Source of the DNA: Acidobacteriota bacterium
Lineage (GTDB): Bacteria > Acidobacteriota > Terriglobia > Acidiferrales > UBA7541
Direction: 5' to 3'
Length of the DNA stretch: 64,000 bases
Assembly (NCBI GenBank): GCA_013289665.1
Contig: JABCZN010000018.1
Span: forward strand, 39,036 to 103,035
Under the pieces are notes generated by a model. It had not been told where the DNA came from, did not search any database, and saw nothing but the letters and a program-made list of their open reading frames with translations. The position numbers and the translations under genes are program-made. This document shows positions 52,673 to 62,982 of the stretch, one piece after another; the stretch's first letter is position 1; the number at the start of each line of letters is the position of its first letter.

Positions 52673-53386
52673 ATGCATGCATGGCCAAAGCTCCTCACGC
52701 TCGTCGGGTTGGCCTTGCTTCAGCAAATTGGTTCAGTGGATTTAACTCGTCCAGCGCCGCCGAGTATCTCTCACAACCGACCGATTCCCGCCGCGTGCAA
52801 GAACTTAAAGCCAGGAGGAATTGCTGATGGGTGGCCGGAACCAGAGGATCACAAGCGGCGCCATATCGAAGTCGCGGTGCTCAGTGTAAAAGACGAGAAG
52901 CCTGCTCTAGATAGCGAGGTTGAAGCAACGGTTCAACTTCGTAACACCGATGCACATTCTATCCAGATTCCGTGGAGCACTGATCCGAGTGTAATAGAGG
53001 AAGGTCAGATCGAGGATTACATGGAGTGGGAAGGAGGAACTTTCGACTTCTTCTTGAGAGACCAAGCGAGACACGGGTTTATGCTCAAAAGTTCAACCGA
53101 ATGGCTTCACGGCTCCAAATTTGTTGCGGGGAGTCTGCTTACAATTCAACCAGGCCAAAGCATCGCCGCCCTGGTCAAATTCAAAGTGGAAGACTTATAT
53201 CCGATGGAGCCATTGCGATTGAAAGAAGGAACCTGGCAACTATCAGTAGAGTGGCGGCAGGTTGGCAGAACATGGCACATTAAGGACTGTGCGGCGTGGA
53301 ACGGATATTTCCATTACGACCAATTTTACCAACAGCAAAGCCCACCATTCAGCATTCAAATCACTCGGAAAGCCCCGCTCAAATGA
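52673..53386 (+). CDS. Secreted protein of unknown function
   Basis: A 237-residue protein with a signal peptide (MHAWPKLLTLVGLALLQQIGS) and a beta-rich mature part (HIEVAVLSVKDEKPALDSEVEATVQLRNTDAHSIQIPWSTDP; SLLTIQPGQSIAALVKFKV). The pattern suggests an immunoglobulin-like beta sandwich. No motif points to an activity. Start 52673 has AGGAGG 7 nt upstream. Confidence 0.6.
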   Translation: MHAWPKLLTLVGLALLQQIGSVDLTRPAPPSISHNRPIPAACKNLKPGGIADGWPEPEDHKRRHIEVAVLSVKDEKPALDSEVEATVQLRNTDAHSIQIPWSTDPSVIEEGQIEDYMEWEGGTFDFFLRDQARHGFMLKSSTEWLHGSKFVAGSLLTIQPGQSIAALVKFKVEDLYPMEPLRLKEGTWQLSVEWRQVGRTWHIKDCAAWNGYFHYDQFYQQQSPPFSIQITRKAPLK

Positions 53387-53616
53387 GGGATTATTAACTC
53401 CATCGGCATCGCAGCTCGCTTGGTGGGCTTAGGGTCTTGCTTGAAGTGAAAGTTGCCGACAGCTTTGAAAACGAACCCTTCGCCCAGCACCGAACTAAGG
53501 AAATCCAACCAGCCACGAAGTTTAGCGATTCCAGCTCCATGAAGCCTCAGCTCCACACAAATGGACTCTACCCGTGGGTTGGTCCAGGGAAAATGGAGAC
53601 GCTGGTTGTAGTGAGG

Positions 53617-56193
53617 TCAGTTTTGGGCGGTCGAAGCGGCGGAAGCGGTGGCTTCGCGTGGGGCGGCGTTTTTGACGAATTTGTCGAACCAGTTGAGCAT
53701 TTCGGCGAGGACGTCCTCAATGGATTCACGCGCGGAGTAGCCGTGGGCTTCGTCGGGAAGCGTGACGTAGCGGACGGAGCCGCCGTTGCCCTTGATGGCG
53801 CGGTACATGCGGTCGGACTGGATCGGGAAGGTGCCGGAGTTGTTGTCGGCTTCACCGTGAATCAGAAGAATGGGGACTTTAATCTTGTCGGCGAACATGA
53901 AGGGCGAAAGCTTGAGGTAGAGGTCGGGCGCTTGCCAGAGCGTGCGGCGTTCATTTTGAAAACCGAAGGGAGTGAGCGTGCGGTTGTAGGCGCCGCTGCG
54001 GGCGATTCCGGCGCGGAAGAGGTCGGAGTGCGCGAGAAGATTCGCAGTCATGAAGGCGCCGTAACTGTGGCCGCCGACGCCGACACGATTGGGATCGATG
54101 ACGCCCATGTCCGCGGCTTTGCCTATGGCGGCTTTGGCACTGGAGGTGATTTGCTCGACGTATGTGTTGTTGACGGTTTCGGGATTGCCGACGACGGGCA
54201 TGGAGGCGCCGTCGAGAACAACGTAGCCATCAAGCAGGAAGAATAGCGGCGAGGGACCCATGAAGGTGGTGAACCGATACGGCGAGCCGCTGACCTGTCC
54301 AGCGACGCCTGGGTCGGTAAATTCGAGAGGATAGGCCCAAACGACGGCCGGACGGCGCTCTCCTTGTTTGTAGTCGGGCGGCAGATAGACGGTCATGGAA
54401 AGATCGACGCCGTCGGCGCGCTTGTAGGTGACCAGTTGTTTTTGGATGGAGCGGAGTTCGGGCGCAGGATCAACGAGATGCGTGAACGGCGTGACTTTGG
54501 TCAGCGACCCGGGGTCGGCGAAGTTGCCGTTGAAGGATACGGAATTGCGCAGCAAATAGTTGGGAGGATCCTGAGGAGTTTCGCGGCGAGTGAGCAGGGC
54601 GGTGCCGCCAGTTGAGAGCATGGCGACGATTTCTTCGTAGGTTTTTGCTTCCCCCTGGAAGATGCGTCTTGATTCCAAGGTGTTGATATCGAGGCGGTCG
54701 AGAAAAGGCCGCTCGCCGTCGGGAGAAGCGCCGGCGCCGATCAAGAAAATGAAATTGCTTTGCTGCAGGATGGCGCTGTGGCCGTTGATCGAGGGCCAGT
54801 TCACGGGCGTTCCGGGATTGTTGTAGCGGTCCTGCGTGCTCATGTCCCAGACGAGAGTCTTTTCGTTTGGCATGCCGGCATGGAAGGACCAGGACTCATT
54901 CGGGGTGGGCTGAGGATTGAAGAACCAGGCGCGGCCGCGAAGGGTGTCGCGGTCAAAATCGCGCAAGATGGCGAAGTCGCCTCGCTCGCCGAACGCAAGG
55001 CCGGCGAAGCGTTTTTCGGTGCGTGCGAGCTCGGCAGGCGCATCGGTATAGGGCGCATGAATCCACATGACCTTGTCGCGTTGTTTGACTTCCTTTTTGG
55101 GATTGCCTTCGTCGAGTGCTTCGACCCAAACCAAAGTGGCGGGCTTTGCCGGATGCCAGTTGATGTCGCGCGCGCCGGTGGGGACGCCGCCGATGGGAAC
55201 GTTTTCGTGAAGCGGGAGGCTCGCGACCTTGTAAACGGAATGGCCGGAGAGATCCCAGACCTCGACGTCGCGAGGGAAGCGCTCGACGGGGACGATGTAG
55301 GAATATGGGCGGTGAACGCGAGCGACGAGAAGATGCTGGCCGTCGGGGGCGGGATCGGCAGCAAGGAAAATCGCGGGCGTGCCGATGGCCGTGATTTTTC
55401 CTGTGTCGATTTCAACCAAGGCGAGTTGTGAAGTGGCGTAGTAGTCGAAGAGCCCGGCGTCGTAGTCGTTTTCAAGGAGGTCTTCGAAAGTGGCGACGGG
55501 AGCGGATTGGCCAAAACTTTCCTGGACCCGAGGGCCGAGAGGCACTGCAGGAGGCTTTGGCACGGCGCCGCGAGAAGCGGGAATGGTCTGGCAAAGAAGA
55601 GATTTGCCGCCGGGCATCCAGCGGCAAGGCGTGTTTTCTTCCGCGGCAGGCCCTACGGAACTGAGCGCGGCGTTGAGTTTCAAACCGGGGACCGAGGAGG
55701 CTTTGCCGGTGCGCGCGTCGGCGAGCCAGAGCTCTACGCCAGCATCGGTCGCGTGCGTGAAAGCGATGGTGTGGCCTTCGGGCGACCAGGAGGGTTGAAA
55801 GACGTAGAATTCGGCGGGGAGGTTGATTTTTTGTTCGTGGCCATCGGCGACGGTTTTCAAAACAAGATTGTTGTAGCGAGGCGGGTTGTGCGGGCCGTTG
55901 GTGGCGACGTCGATACGCAGGCCGGCGAGCCGCTCGAAGGGCTGCGCGACGTCGGCGATTGGGGGATAGGGAACTGGCGAGTAGAAGAGAACAATGTCAC
56001 GAGCGCGGCCCACGCTGGCGCGCGGAGTGACGGGAGCGCTCAAGACTTTGCGGACCACCTCAGGTGCTTTTTCGTAAGTGTCCTGTGCGCAAGCGATATT
56101 GGCAGGAAAGAAGATTGCGAGTGCCGCGAGTCCACGAAGAAATTTTACGAAGGCATTCTTGCGTGGCAAAAATGCGTTGTTGCCAGTATCCAC
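53617..56193 (-). CDS. Exported S9-family peptidase (prolyl oligopeptidase-like)
   Basis: An 858-residue enzyme from GTG 56193 with a signal peptide ending in ANIACAQ. The N-terminal three quarters contain blades of a beta propeller (PSWSPEGHTIAFTHATDAGVELWLAD). The C-terminal alpha/beta-hydrolase domain shows Ser710 in GGHSYGAFMT, Asp783 in HGEADNNSG and His817 in DEAHGYSARES, the catalytic triad of dipeptidyl peptidase-type enzymes. It would release dipeptides from the N-terminus of peptides outside the cell. The GTG start is favoured by GAGG 7 nt upstream. Confidence 0.9.
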   Translation of the reverse strand: MDTGNNAFLPRKNAFVKFLRGLAALAIFFPANIACAQDTYEKAPEVVRKVLSAPVTPRASVGRARDIVLFYSPVPYPPIADVAQPFERLAGLRIDVATNGPHNPPRYNNLVLKTVADGHEQKINLPAEFYVFQPSWSPEGHTIAFTHATDAGVELWLADARTGKASSVPGLKLNAALSSVGPAAEENTPCRWMPGGKSLLCQTIPASRGAVPKPPAVPLGPRVQESFGQSAPVATFEDLLENDYDAGLFDYYATSQLALVEIDTGKITAIGTPAIFLAADPAPDGQHLLVARVHRPYSYIVPVERFPRDVEVWDLSGHSVYKVASLPLHENVPIGGVPTGARDINWHPAKPATLVWVEALDEGNPKKEVKQRDKVMWIHAPYTDAPAELARTEKRFAGLAFGERGDFAILRDFDRDTLRGRAWFFNPQPTPNESWSFHAGMPNEKTLVWDMSTQDRYNNPGTPVNWPSINGHSAILQQSNFIFLIGAGASPDGERPFLDRLDINTLESRRIFQGEAKTYEEIVAMLSTGGTALLTRRETPQDPPNYLLRNSVSFNGNFADPGSLTKVTPFTHLVDPAPELRSIQKQLVTYKRADGVDLSMTVYLPPDYKQGERRPAVVWAYPLEFTDPGVAGQVSGSPYRFTTFMGPSPLFFLLDGYVVLDGASMPVVGNPETVNNTYVEQITSSAKAAIGKAADMGVIDPNRVGVGGHSYGAFMTANLLAHSDLFRAGIARSGAYNRTLTPFGFQNERRTLWQAPDLYLKLSPFMFADKIKVPILLIHGEADNNSGTFPIQSDRMYRAIKGNGGSVRYVTLPDEAHGYSARESIEDVLAEMLNWFDKFVKNAAPREATASAASTAQN

Positions 56194-56388
56194 AGGGCAC
56201 CTCAAAGTAATGATGTGGGATTCTACCTCAAGGAATCTGTCGGTTCCCACGGAGTGAGGAAGATTCGCGTGGGGGCGCGTGGGGGTTGGGGCAGTTTGTC
56301 GTAGACTGCGTGCAGGCAATCAAAAGCAAATAGAAAACCAATGGACGAAGCGTCTAGCTCGTCATCCGCTACGAAGGAGGGACTGCGG

Positions 56389-57513
56389 CTAGCCGCCGAA
56401 GACCACGCGCGTGCCCGTGGAGGGTAGGATGAGCTTCTGCGGCATCTCGCGTTCTATTGCCATCATGGTGCGGAAGCCAGTGCAGTGCATCGGAATCAGG
56501 TAGTCCGGATTGATCTCCTTCAGGGCTTCCACGGTCTTGGCTATGATTTCATCAGGATACGGGGCCAGGTGCCACCCGCCAACAACGGCGTGCACCTTTT
56601 CGATCCCGGTGGACTTCTGGATCTGGCGGACAGAGTTGATGATGCCCGCATGGCCGCACGATGAGATCACGACGAGTCCGCGGTCTTTCACGTTGTAAGC
56701 AGTGGCGTGCTCTCCCCAGAAGATGTCCTTCACCAACTCGCCCGGCTTGGTTTCCATCTTGACTGTGCCGGGAGGGAAGTGGAAGGTGGCGTCGCAGGCA
56801 GAGCCGGGCGCGCCGGCTTCGAGGCGGGCTGCCGGAGGGGACATCTCGAAATCGGTGATGCGCGCAATGTGACCTGAGGTGAAGGCGTGGCCCGCCACTA
56901 CGGTGGGCCCCTCCGCGATCACGACCTTCAACCCTCGCGCTTCGAGCTCATCCCGCTTGAGCTCACCGTAGTCGAGTTTGTTGCCATCGGGTCCGACCAC
57001 CCAGCGATGGCAGAACGTATCGCGTCCTCCGGCATAGAGCGTGAGCCCCGGCTTGGCTTTTCCCTGGAGTACCTGTGCCAAGTCGGGCAGTCCACCGTAA
57101 TGATCCTCGTGCCCGTGGCTGACGATGAGGGCGTCGGCCTTGGCGGGATCGACTTTCAAGCTTTGGAAGTTGTTTTCGAGGGTGCGGGGCGTGAGCGCGA
57201 AGTCCAGCAGGATCTGTTTTTCCTCTGCGCCTCGGAAGGACTCCAAATGAAAGGCCAACCCATGTTCCGACAACAACGAGACCTCTGACCCGTAGGGATG
57301 GGGCAAAGTATTTCGAGTGATCGTGAGATTGCCGATTTTCCCGCCCTTGGCGTAGACGTCGTAAATGTTGTCCACCAGGTTGGTGAGAACGAGGCGGTCA
57401 GTGGTGGGGATTTCCTTCGAGGCATCGAGGAAACTTCCGAAGCGGCCCGTGCCGCCCACCAGGAACGTTCCGCCTGCTACGGCTCCGAGCTTCAGGAATT
57501 CGCGTCGGCGCAT
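56389..57513 (-). CDS. Tat-exported MBL-fold metallo-hydrolase
   Basis: A 374-residue protein with a twin-arginine leader (MRRREFLKLGAVAGGTFLVGG). The MBL zinc ligands are in SHGHEDHYGGLP, SSCGHAGIINS and CTGF plus late histidines (PMHC). The pattern fits the 7,8-dihydropterin-type subgroup that includes ribofuranosyl-aminobenzene phosphate synthases and periplasmic homologues. The reaction is not known. Monocistronic. Confidence 0.85.
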   Translation of the reverse strand: MRRREFLKLGAVAGGTFLVGGTGRFGSFLDASKEIPTTDRLVLTNLVDNIYDVYAKGGKIGNLTITRNTLPHPYGSEVSLLSEHGLAFHLESFRGAEEKQILLDFALTPRTLENNFQSLKVDPAKADALIVSHGHEDHYGGLPDLAQVLQGKAKPGLTLYAGGRDTFCHRWVVGPDGNKLDYGELKRDELEARGLKVVIAEGPTVVAGHAFTSGHIARITDFEMSPPAARLEAGAPGSACDATFHFPPGTVKMETKPGELVKDIFWGEHATAYNVKDRGLVVISSCGHAGIINSVRQIQKSTGIEKVHAVVGGWHLAPYPDEIIAKTVEALKEINPDYLIPMHCTGFRTMMAIEREMPQKLILPSTGTRVVFGG

Positions 57514-57997
57514 GGGGACCTTCCTTGTTAGACCGAGCTTTGCCCTTTGACCCTGAGAACAGGAGGCATTGTACGCCCAAAATCACCTCCTGGTGTGGTT
57601 GAGCTTGCGATAACCCCGTTGGGCGTCCAGGCTGTTGAGGCTATTCAAGACTGCGGCTTTAGCGTGCTCGAGGTCTGGCAGGCGCAGGACAGATTCTGTG
57701 GTGGTGCGTTTTCTCTGTACGTAGGGTTTCCGCCTCATGACCGGTGGCCTCCACGCCGCCGATCAATGATTGGGGTGAATGTTGCGGCGGTACGGTCAGA
57801 GTTGCCCGTCATTTGTTCTCAAAGGTCAAGGGCCCATTCTTGAGTCCGCTTCCGAGTGCCCCGTCATCGGCTAAGAAACGCGAAAGCCTTTCCGAATCGG
57901 AGCGGAAAACCATTTAAGGAGAGCATTATCTCCACGTGTGCTACCGGGCCGTTAGCCGTCGAATGACACAAACGGGAGCTTTTTTCGCGCTGACGAA
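57514..57997. other. Intergenic region, no supported gene
   Basis: 484 bases without a credible gene. A 98-residue frame (57547-57843, plus strand) has no ribosome site, no domain pattern and an Arg/Pro-rich tail. It may hold the promoter of the MBL gene. Confidence 0.4.
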
Positions 57998-59281
57998 TTA
58001 GTTGTCATCGTGCGCAGGACGCAAGTTGTTCTTGTAGACTGCGGCGCCGACAGCCCGGCCCAGGTCCGCAGCTGCCTCCTGATCAGTTCGAAAATGTATC
58101 CCCCCGTAGACCCGTGCATCGGAAATGTCATCAGTAATCTGCCTGAATGATGTGTACTGCAACACGATTCTGGGCACCGTGGGATTGCTCAACGTGATCG
58201 AGTGCGCCGCTTCGCCGTAAAGACGCCTCATCACTTCGGACGCTGCGCTCCCTGCACTGCCGTGGTTTGAGGGATAACTCGGGAAGCATGGAGTCACGAT
58301 GAATGGCGCATAGTCGGGATCGGACTCGGTTTTCGGGTTGCCGTCCCTGGCCCCTGCAAGGATTGCTGTTTCCGGGCGCCAAAAATTGTAGTGGTACTTG
58401 TTAAGGAATGACGCCACCAGGCTGTCATTCATGGCCATGTTGATCAGGGCCAGGTCGCGGGCATTTTCCGAGAGCGAATGTACCTGTTCCTGGGCGACTT
58501 GCTGGGCGGCCTGATTGAACACTTGAGTTGGGGAGGAAGCCGCATAGAAGAGAGCGACGTCAGAACGATCTTGCGGTCTCTCAGTGCTGTCGATGCCGCC
58601 AACCGTCATCACCTCGTTGTAGGCTTTCGCGTATTCGTTGCTTGTGAGCGCCGGTGGCGGGCCGAGGAGAAAATCACTAGCGCTTGGGATGCCGAACGGA
58701 GTTATGTTCTGCCATTGCAAAGCGATTCCGACCGCGACTCCATTCACAACTGGACAACTTGGTGTCGCCTGCCATTCTCCTGGGACGGCCGGGCCGGGAA
58801 CCTTGAATTGCGGTGGAGAAGACCCATCGTTAGCGCGGAGCGCGATCACAGCCGATGCCACAGCGTCCCCTATCGCAATACCGTCGCTCTTAGCTTGGCC
58901 ATCCGGTATCTGCGCCAGCGAGTTGGTGCGCGCGGCGAGGAGTGCCGATGAGCTGGCTGGAAAATAAGTACTAAGCGCGTGATAGGCAGCCTCTATGGCT
59001 GCTGCTTCAGCTGAAGCGCCCGGCGGCGCTGTGATGGTCCCGAGATATGGCTTGTACTCGCCTGTAATCGAGTTGACAGCTTCAAACACAGCAAGCTGCA
59101 CGATGGCCGCGTATCGCGCCTGGGCAAAAGGGTTCTGGTGGTTGACGACGGCGGTATTGACGGCAATTACGTTCCAATCCAAAACGGCATCGGCTCTCGC
59201 CGCGGCGGATCCGAACCAGACACTTACCATCAATACGCTTAAGAGCCCGAGATTTACGGGTTTCCCATACATCTTTTCCAT
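57998..59281 (-). CDS. Vanadium-dependent haloperoxidase-like / PAP2 superfamily protein
   Basis: A 427-residue exported protein (signal peptide MEKMYGKPVNLGLLSVLMVSVWFGSAAARA). The phosphate/vanadate site is represented by NFWRPETAI, FPSYPSNHGSAGSAASEV and DARVYGGIHFRTDQEAAADLG, the three motifs of bacterial haloperoxidase homologues. It could be a haloperoxidase or an acid phosphatase; the sequence alone does not decide. The start at 59281 has GGAGG 7 nt upstream. Divergent from the wHTH-TPR regulator. Confidence 0.85.
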   Translation of the reverse strand: MEKMYGKPVNLGLLSVLMVSVWFGSAAARADAVLDWNVIAVNTAVVNHQNPFAQARYAAIVQLAVFEAVNSITGEYKPYLGTITAPPGASAEAAAIEAAYHALSTYFPASSSALLAARTNSLAQIPDGQAKSDGIAIGDAVASAVIALRANDGSSPPQFKVPGPAVPGEWQATPSCPVVNGVAVGIALQWQNITPFGIPSASDFLLGPPPALTSNEYAKAYNEVMTVGGIDSTERPQDRSDVALFYAASSPTQVFNQAAQQVAQEQVHSLSENARDLALINMAMNDSLVASFLNKYHYNFWRPETAILAGARDGNPKTESDPDYAPFIVTPCFPSYPSNHGSAGSAASEVMRRLYGEAAHSITLSNPTVPRIVLQYTSFRQITDDISDARVYGGIHFRTDQEAAADLGRAVGAAVYKNNLRPAHDDN

Positions 59282-59467
59282 TGTCAGTCCTCCGAGTGCA
59301 AGCTGTATGCTTGAACGACATCGTCGCGTTTTAGGAACCTGAGTGTCCATAGCGAGGCGTGTGTCGCGGCGTTATGTTTTGTGTCCCGCCAAGCACCAGG
59401 ATTGTTTGCACTTAGGTCGCTCTTTCTCAACTGGTGTAAGATCGTTCAACTTTTCCAGGGCGTATCC

Positions 59468-61483
59468 ATGACTTCTCAGCCACTTGGAATGCAGCAATCG
59501 ATCCGGTTCGGCGAGGACTTCGAACTCGACCTTCGTCCCAGGCGGCTTCGTCGCGGCAGTCACACATTGAAGCTGGAACGGATCCCACTGGAAATTCTTA
59601 TTCTGCTGCTCGAGCGCGGGGGAGAAATCGTCAGTCGCGACGAAATCGTGGCTAGGGTCTGGGGCAGTGATGTTTTCCTCGATACGGACAACAGCATCAG
59701 GGGTGCAATCCGAAAGGTTCGCCAGGTGCTGAACGACGATCCGGAAACTCCGCGGTTTATCCAGACCGTGACCGGACGCGGGTATCGCTTCATTGCCCCG
59801 GTTCTGTCGTCCGAGAGAGAACACAGCGCGGAGCCCAAAGGTGAACCATCAACAGCCTCGGCACACGAGCAGATTTCGCAGCCAGACAGCTCGTTTCGAG
59901 GCCTGAACCTCGACCTGGTCTACCAAAAACAAGAAGGGGCAGCGGAGCAGTTGCCGGAGCCTGAAGCTGGTCGTGGACGAGTGATTCTGGGTGCGCGGAG
60001 ATGGCTTTTCGTTGGGTTAGCTTCGCTGGCAGTTGTGTCCTTTTTATCACTGCTGACATTTTGGGGCTGGCGAGCTTCGCGCGTGCGACCTGTTCTCCAG
60101 CGTAAGACAGTTTTAGCTGTCTTGCCATTTGACAATTTGAGCCGAGATCCGGACCAGGAGTTTTTTAGTGAGGGACTGACTGAAGACATCGTCGCCCAAA
60201 TCGCGAAGTTGAATCCGGATCGACTCACGGTGGTTGCCCGCAGGTCTGTCGCAAGGTACAAAGGGAGCACGCTGTCGGCGAAGCAGATCGGTAAGGAGCT
60301 TAACGCTGATTATCTTGTTCAAGGTAGTGTCCGGCGCTGGTCAGACCGTGTACGCGTCACGGTCGAACTCATTCAAGCACAGGATCAGACCGACGTTTGG
60401 ACGGAAAGTTACGACCGCGAACTCAAGGATGTGCTGGCCGTGCAGGACTCCGTTGTGCGAAGCATAGCGAGCCAGATTCACATCGCTCTTACTGAAGAAC
60501 AGGAAAGGCGTTTAGCCACTCCGCGACAACTAAGCCCCGAAGCATACGAGGCGTACTTGAAGGGCCGCTACTACTGGAACAAGCGAACCGGCGCCAGTAT
60601 GCAAAAGGCGGAGCAATATTTTCAGAAGGCGATCGATAACGATCCAGCGTATGCCGCGGCATATTCGGGGCTGGCCGACTGCAACAGCGGACTGGCGTGG
60701 CATGGGTTTAGGTCCCCAACCGAGGCGCTCCCGAATGCTTACGCAGCGGCACGCAAAGCGCTCGACATTAATCCAGACTCGGCTGAAGCCCACGCCTCGC
60801 TGGGCCTTGCCATGAGTCATCGGTGGGATTGGACCGGAGCGGAAGCCCAGTTCAGACGCGCTCTCCAGTTGGATCCTCAATACGCGAACGCGCACCATTG
60901 GTACGGGGACTACCTCTCCATCCAGCGCCGGCACGAGCAAGCACTTGCGGAAGCGAGACGTGCACTACAACTCGATCCCCTGAACCTCATGATCAGCACA
61001 TGGCTGGGACTTCGCTACTACCTGGCACGCGACTATTCTCACGCAATCGAGCAAAATCGAAGCTCCGTTGAACTCGATCCGAACTTCGCAGGCGCTCACC
61101 TTCTGCTCGGAGAGGACTATATTCAGGCAGGTTTGCACAGCGAAGCGGTTGACGAGCTGAAGAGGGCGGCAAATCTGTCTGGAGGCAGCCCACTATATAT
61201 CGCGCAGGTAGGGGTTGCCTTTGCAGTCGCAGGGCGGAATCGCGACGCACTCAGAATGGCCCGCGAGCTGGAAATCATGTCGAGGACTCGTTACGTTTCC
61301 CCTTACGGCCTGGCGCAAATCTACTCCGCCTTAAACAGAAAAGACGACACGTTCAAATGGCTCCAAATGGCCTATGACGATCACGCGGTTTGGATGGGAT
61401 ATCTCGCAGTCGATCCGGTTTTTGACCGATACCGCTCGGATGAACGCTTTAAAGATCTTCTCCGGCGCGTAGGCCTGCCGTGA
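59468..61483 (+). CDS. CadC-like membrane regulator: wHTH, TM helix, TolB-like domain and TPRs
   Basis: A 671-residue protein. Residues 12-112 are an OmpR/PhoB-type winged helix (FELDLRPRRLRRGSHTLKLERIPLEILILLLERGG, then TVTGRGYRFIAPV). One membrane helix at about 179-201 follows, then a TolB-N/FlgO-like domain (VLAVLPFDNLSRDPDQEFFSEGLTEDIVAQIAKL; QGSVRRWSDRVRVTVEL) and TPR repeats to the end. It should bind DNA from the membrane and sense an envelope or protein-partner signal. The nearest candidate target is the divergent haloperoxidase gene. Start 59468 has AGGG upstream. Confidence 0.9.
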   Translation: MTSQPLGMQQSIRFGEDFELDLRPRRLRRGSHTLKLERIPLEILILLLERGGEIVSRDEIVARVWGSDVFLDTDNSIRGAIRKVRQVLNDDPETPRFIQTVTGRGYRFIAPVLSSEREHSAEPKGEPSTASAHEQISQPDSSFRGLNLDLVYQKQEGAAEQLPEPEAGRGRVILGARRWLFVGLASLAVVSFLSLLTFWGWRASRVRPVLQRKTVLAVLPFDNLSRDPDQEFFSEGLTEDIVAQIAKLNPDRLTVVARRSVARYKGSTLSAKQIGKELNADYLVQGSVRRWSDRVRVTVELIQAQDQTDVWTESYDRELKDVLAVQDSVVRSIASQIHIALTEEQERRLATPRQLSPEAYEAYLKGRYYWNKRTGASMQKAEQYFQKAIDNDPAYAAAYSGLADCNSGLAWHGFRSPTEALPNAYAAARKALDINPDSAEAHASLGLAMSHRWDWTGAEAQFRRALQLDPQYANAHHWYGDYLSIQRRHEQALAEARRALQLDPLNLMISTWLGLRYYLARDYSHAIEQNRSSVELDPNFAGAHLLLGEDYIQAGLHSEAVDELKRAANLSGGSPLYIAQVGVAFAVAGRNRDALRMARELEIMSRTRYVSPYGLAQIYSALNRKDDTFKWLQMAYDDHAVWMGYLAVDPVFDRYRSDERFKDLLRRVGLP

Positions 61484-61762
61484 CTGGCCGTCCGCCACGC
61501 TCTTCGAGACGGGATCGTGCCCGAACCGCGCACTTCATCTTATGGGTGAGAATCCTGGATAGTTGGTCGGCATCTCGCCAGCGATTGATTGGTCATTGCT
61601 GGCGTTTGTCGGTACTGAACCGCCGAAGGGCCTGCAACTTCCGAGTGGCCCGTCATGCGACCCGAATTCGGACCATCCTTTCCTCGTCGTAGGTCGTATC
61701 GCCTGTTATCATCCAGCGGAGTCGATGTCATATTGCTAGCCGAAGCGGTAGAGAAAACGCGT

Positions 61763-62197
61763 ATGCCCAAGGCGAAATCTGTCTTATTTGGGGCGTCAGT
61801 TGCGATTATTTCGACAGGCCTTGCCATCATCGGTGTCGGTGCGTTCTTTCTGAAGAGACTGGACGATCATGCGTTCGGAGATCCTGGTGTTTTTTACGCA
61901 GCGGTCCGACATTATGCCTCGGTGACCTCAGCGGGCGTCCTTGTGTGTTTGGCAGGGTGCATTGCATTAGCCATGGTGCTGGACTACAAGCAGGGATTTC
62001 GTGCAGGAGTGAGCTCGATCTTCATTGGTTCCGCAGTTGCGATATTTGGGCTTTTCCTTTTTCCGATTCATTTTCCCTCGGGTGACGTTTATTTCAGCCT
62101 CTTAGGCGTCACGTTTGGCGCATCTCTTGTGTTTGTCTCAGTCGGTTCGATTCGGTATTTCTCTAACAGAATTCGTTTCACTCGCGGTAAACATTGA
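61763..62197 (+). CDS. Small polytopic membrane protein
   Basis: A 144-residue protein with four hydrophobic segments (SVLFGASVAIISTGLAIIGVGAFF, TSAGVLVCLAGCIALAMVL, SIFIGSAVAIFGLFLFPI, YFSLLGVTFGASLVFVSVGSI). No family is recognised. The start is uncertain because the ribosome site before 61763 is weak. The next gene starts 50 bp later on the same strand. Confidence 0.6.
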   Translation: MPKAKSVLFGASVAIISTGLAIIGVGAFFLKRLDDHAFGDPGVFYAAVRHYASVTSAGVLVCLAGCIALAMVLDYKQGFRAGVSSIFIGSAVAIFGLFLFPIHFPSGDVYFSLLGVTFGASLVFVSVGSIRYFSNRIRFTRGKH

Positions 62198-62247
62198 CGA
62201 CTCGCGGCCTGCTCTCCGTCTGGCGCGAAGACGATAAGGGGCGTCAT

Positions 62248-62775
62248 ATGATCTACAAAATACTGGGTGCGGTCGTTTTAGCGCTGGTCGTGCTCGTTCT
62301 TGTCGCCCTAGAGGTCCGTACGACTGGTTCCTATGAACGTACGTTCAATGCTTCCCAGGACAAGGTATGGCGCGTGTGGAACGATGCGGATTCGATTAAA
62401 CACTGGTGGGGGCCGAGGGGCTACACAGCACCATTCATCAGAAATGATCTTCGAGTGGGCGGGACGTATCTGTGGGCAATGAAGTCACCAAAAGGGGAGA
62501 TGTTCTGGAACACCGGGGTTTATAAGGAAGTGGTCCCAAACAGAAGGATCGTCTCCACCATTTCGTTTGCCGATGAGACCGGTAAAGCCGTTCCTGGCTC
62601 GAAAGCCCCAGTCCCGGGCCGTTGGCCGAATGCGGTTACGGTCACGGTGGAATTCAGTGAGTCGAACGGAAAGACGAAGGTCACTGTTAGGGAGGTAGGG
62701 CTTCCACTGATCGTGAAGATCCTGTCCAGGGTTGCCTGGGATCAACAGTTCGACAAGATTGAGGGTTTACTTTGA
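62248..62775 (+). CDS. Membrane-anchored SRPBCC (AHSA1-like) protein
   Basis: A 175-residue protein with an N-terminal helix (IYKILGAVVLALVVLVLVALEV) and an AHSA1-type domain: YERTFNASQDKVWRVWNDADSIKHWWGPRGYTAPFIRNDLRVGGTYLWAM, ending in GLPLIVKILSRVAWDQQFDKIEGL. The anchored form is less common than the soluble one. It probably binds a hydrophobic ligand near the membrane. Start 62248 has AAGGGG 6 nt upstream. Confidence 0.85.
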   Translation: MIYKILGAVVLALVVLVLVALEVRTTGSYERTFNASQDKVWRVWNDADSIKHWWGPRGYTAPFIRNDLRVGGTYLWAMKSPKGEMFWNTGVYKEVVPNRRIVSTISFADETGKAVPGSKAPVPGRWPNAVTVTVEFSESNGKTKVTVREVGLPLIVKILSRVAWDQQFDKIEGLL

Positions 62776-62982
62776 GGGACGACAAGCTCTCTTCAACCGC
62801 AACCAGCACATTCCGCGAAGTGGCCGAGGATACCACAACAGGTCTAGCCCAAGTAATCCAGCGAAAGCCTGCCTGGGTTACATTTCCGCGTCGATGTCCG
62901 AATCGTCGGCCAGCACTAACGCTAACCGGAGTGTGCAAAAACGACAAAGATTGGGGGAACGCTAAGAGTCAGGCAGCTTGGT

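Noticed and set aside
57547..57843. 98-residue plus-strand frame in the MBL/haloperoxidase gap
   Set aside because: Arg/Pro-rich end, no start signal, no family resemblance.
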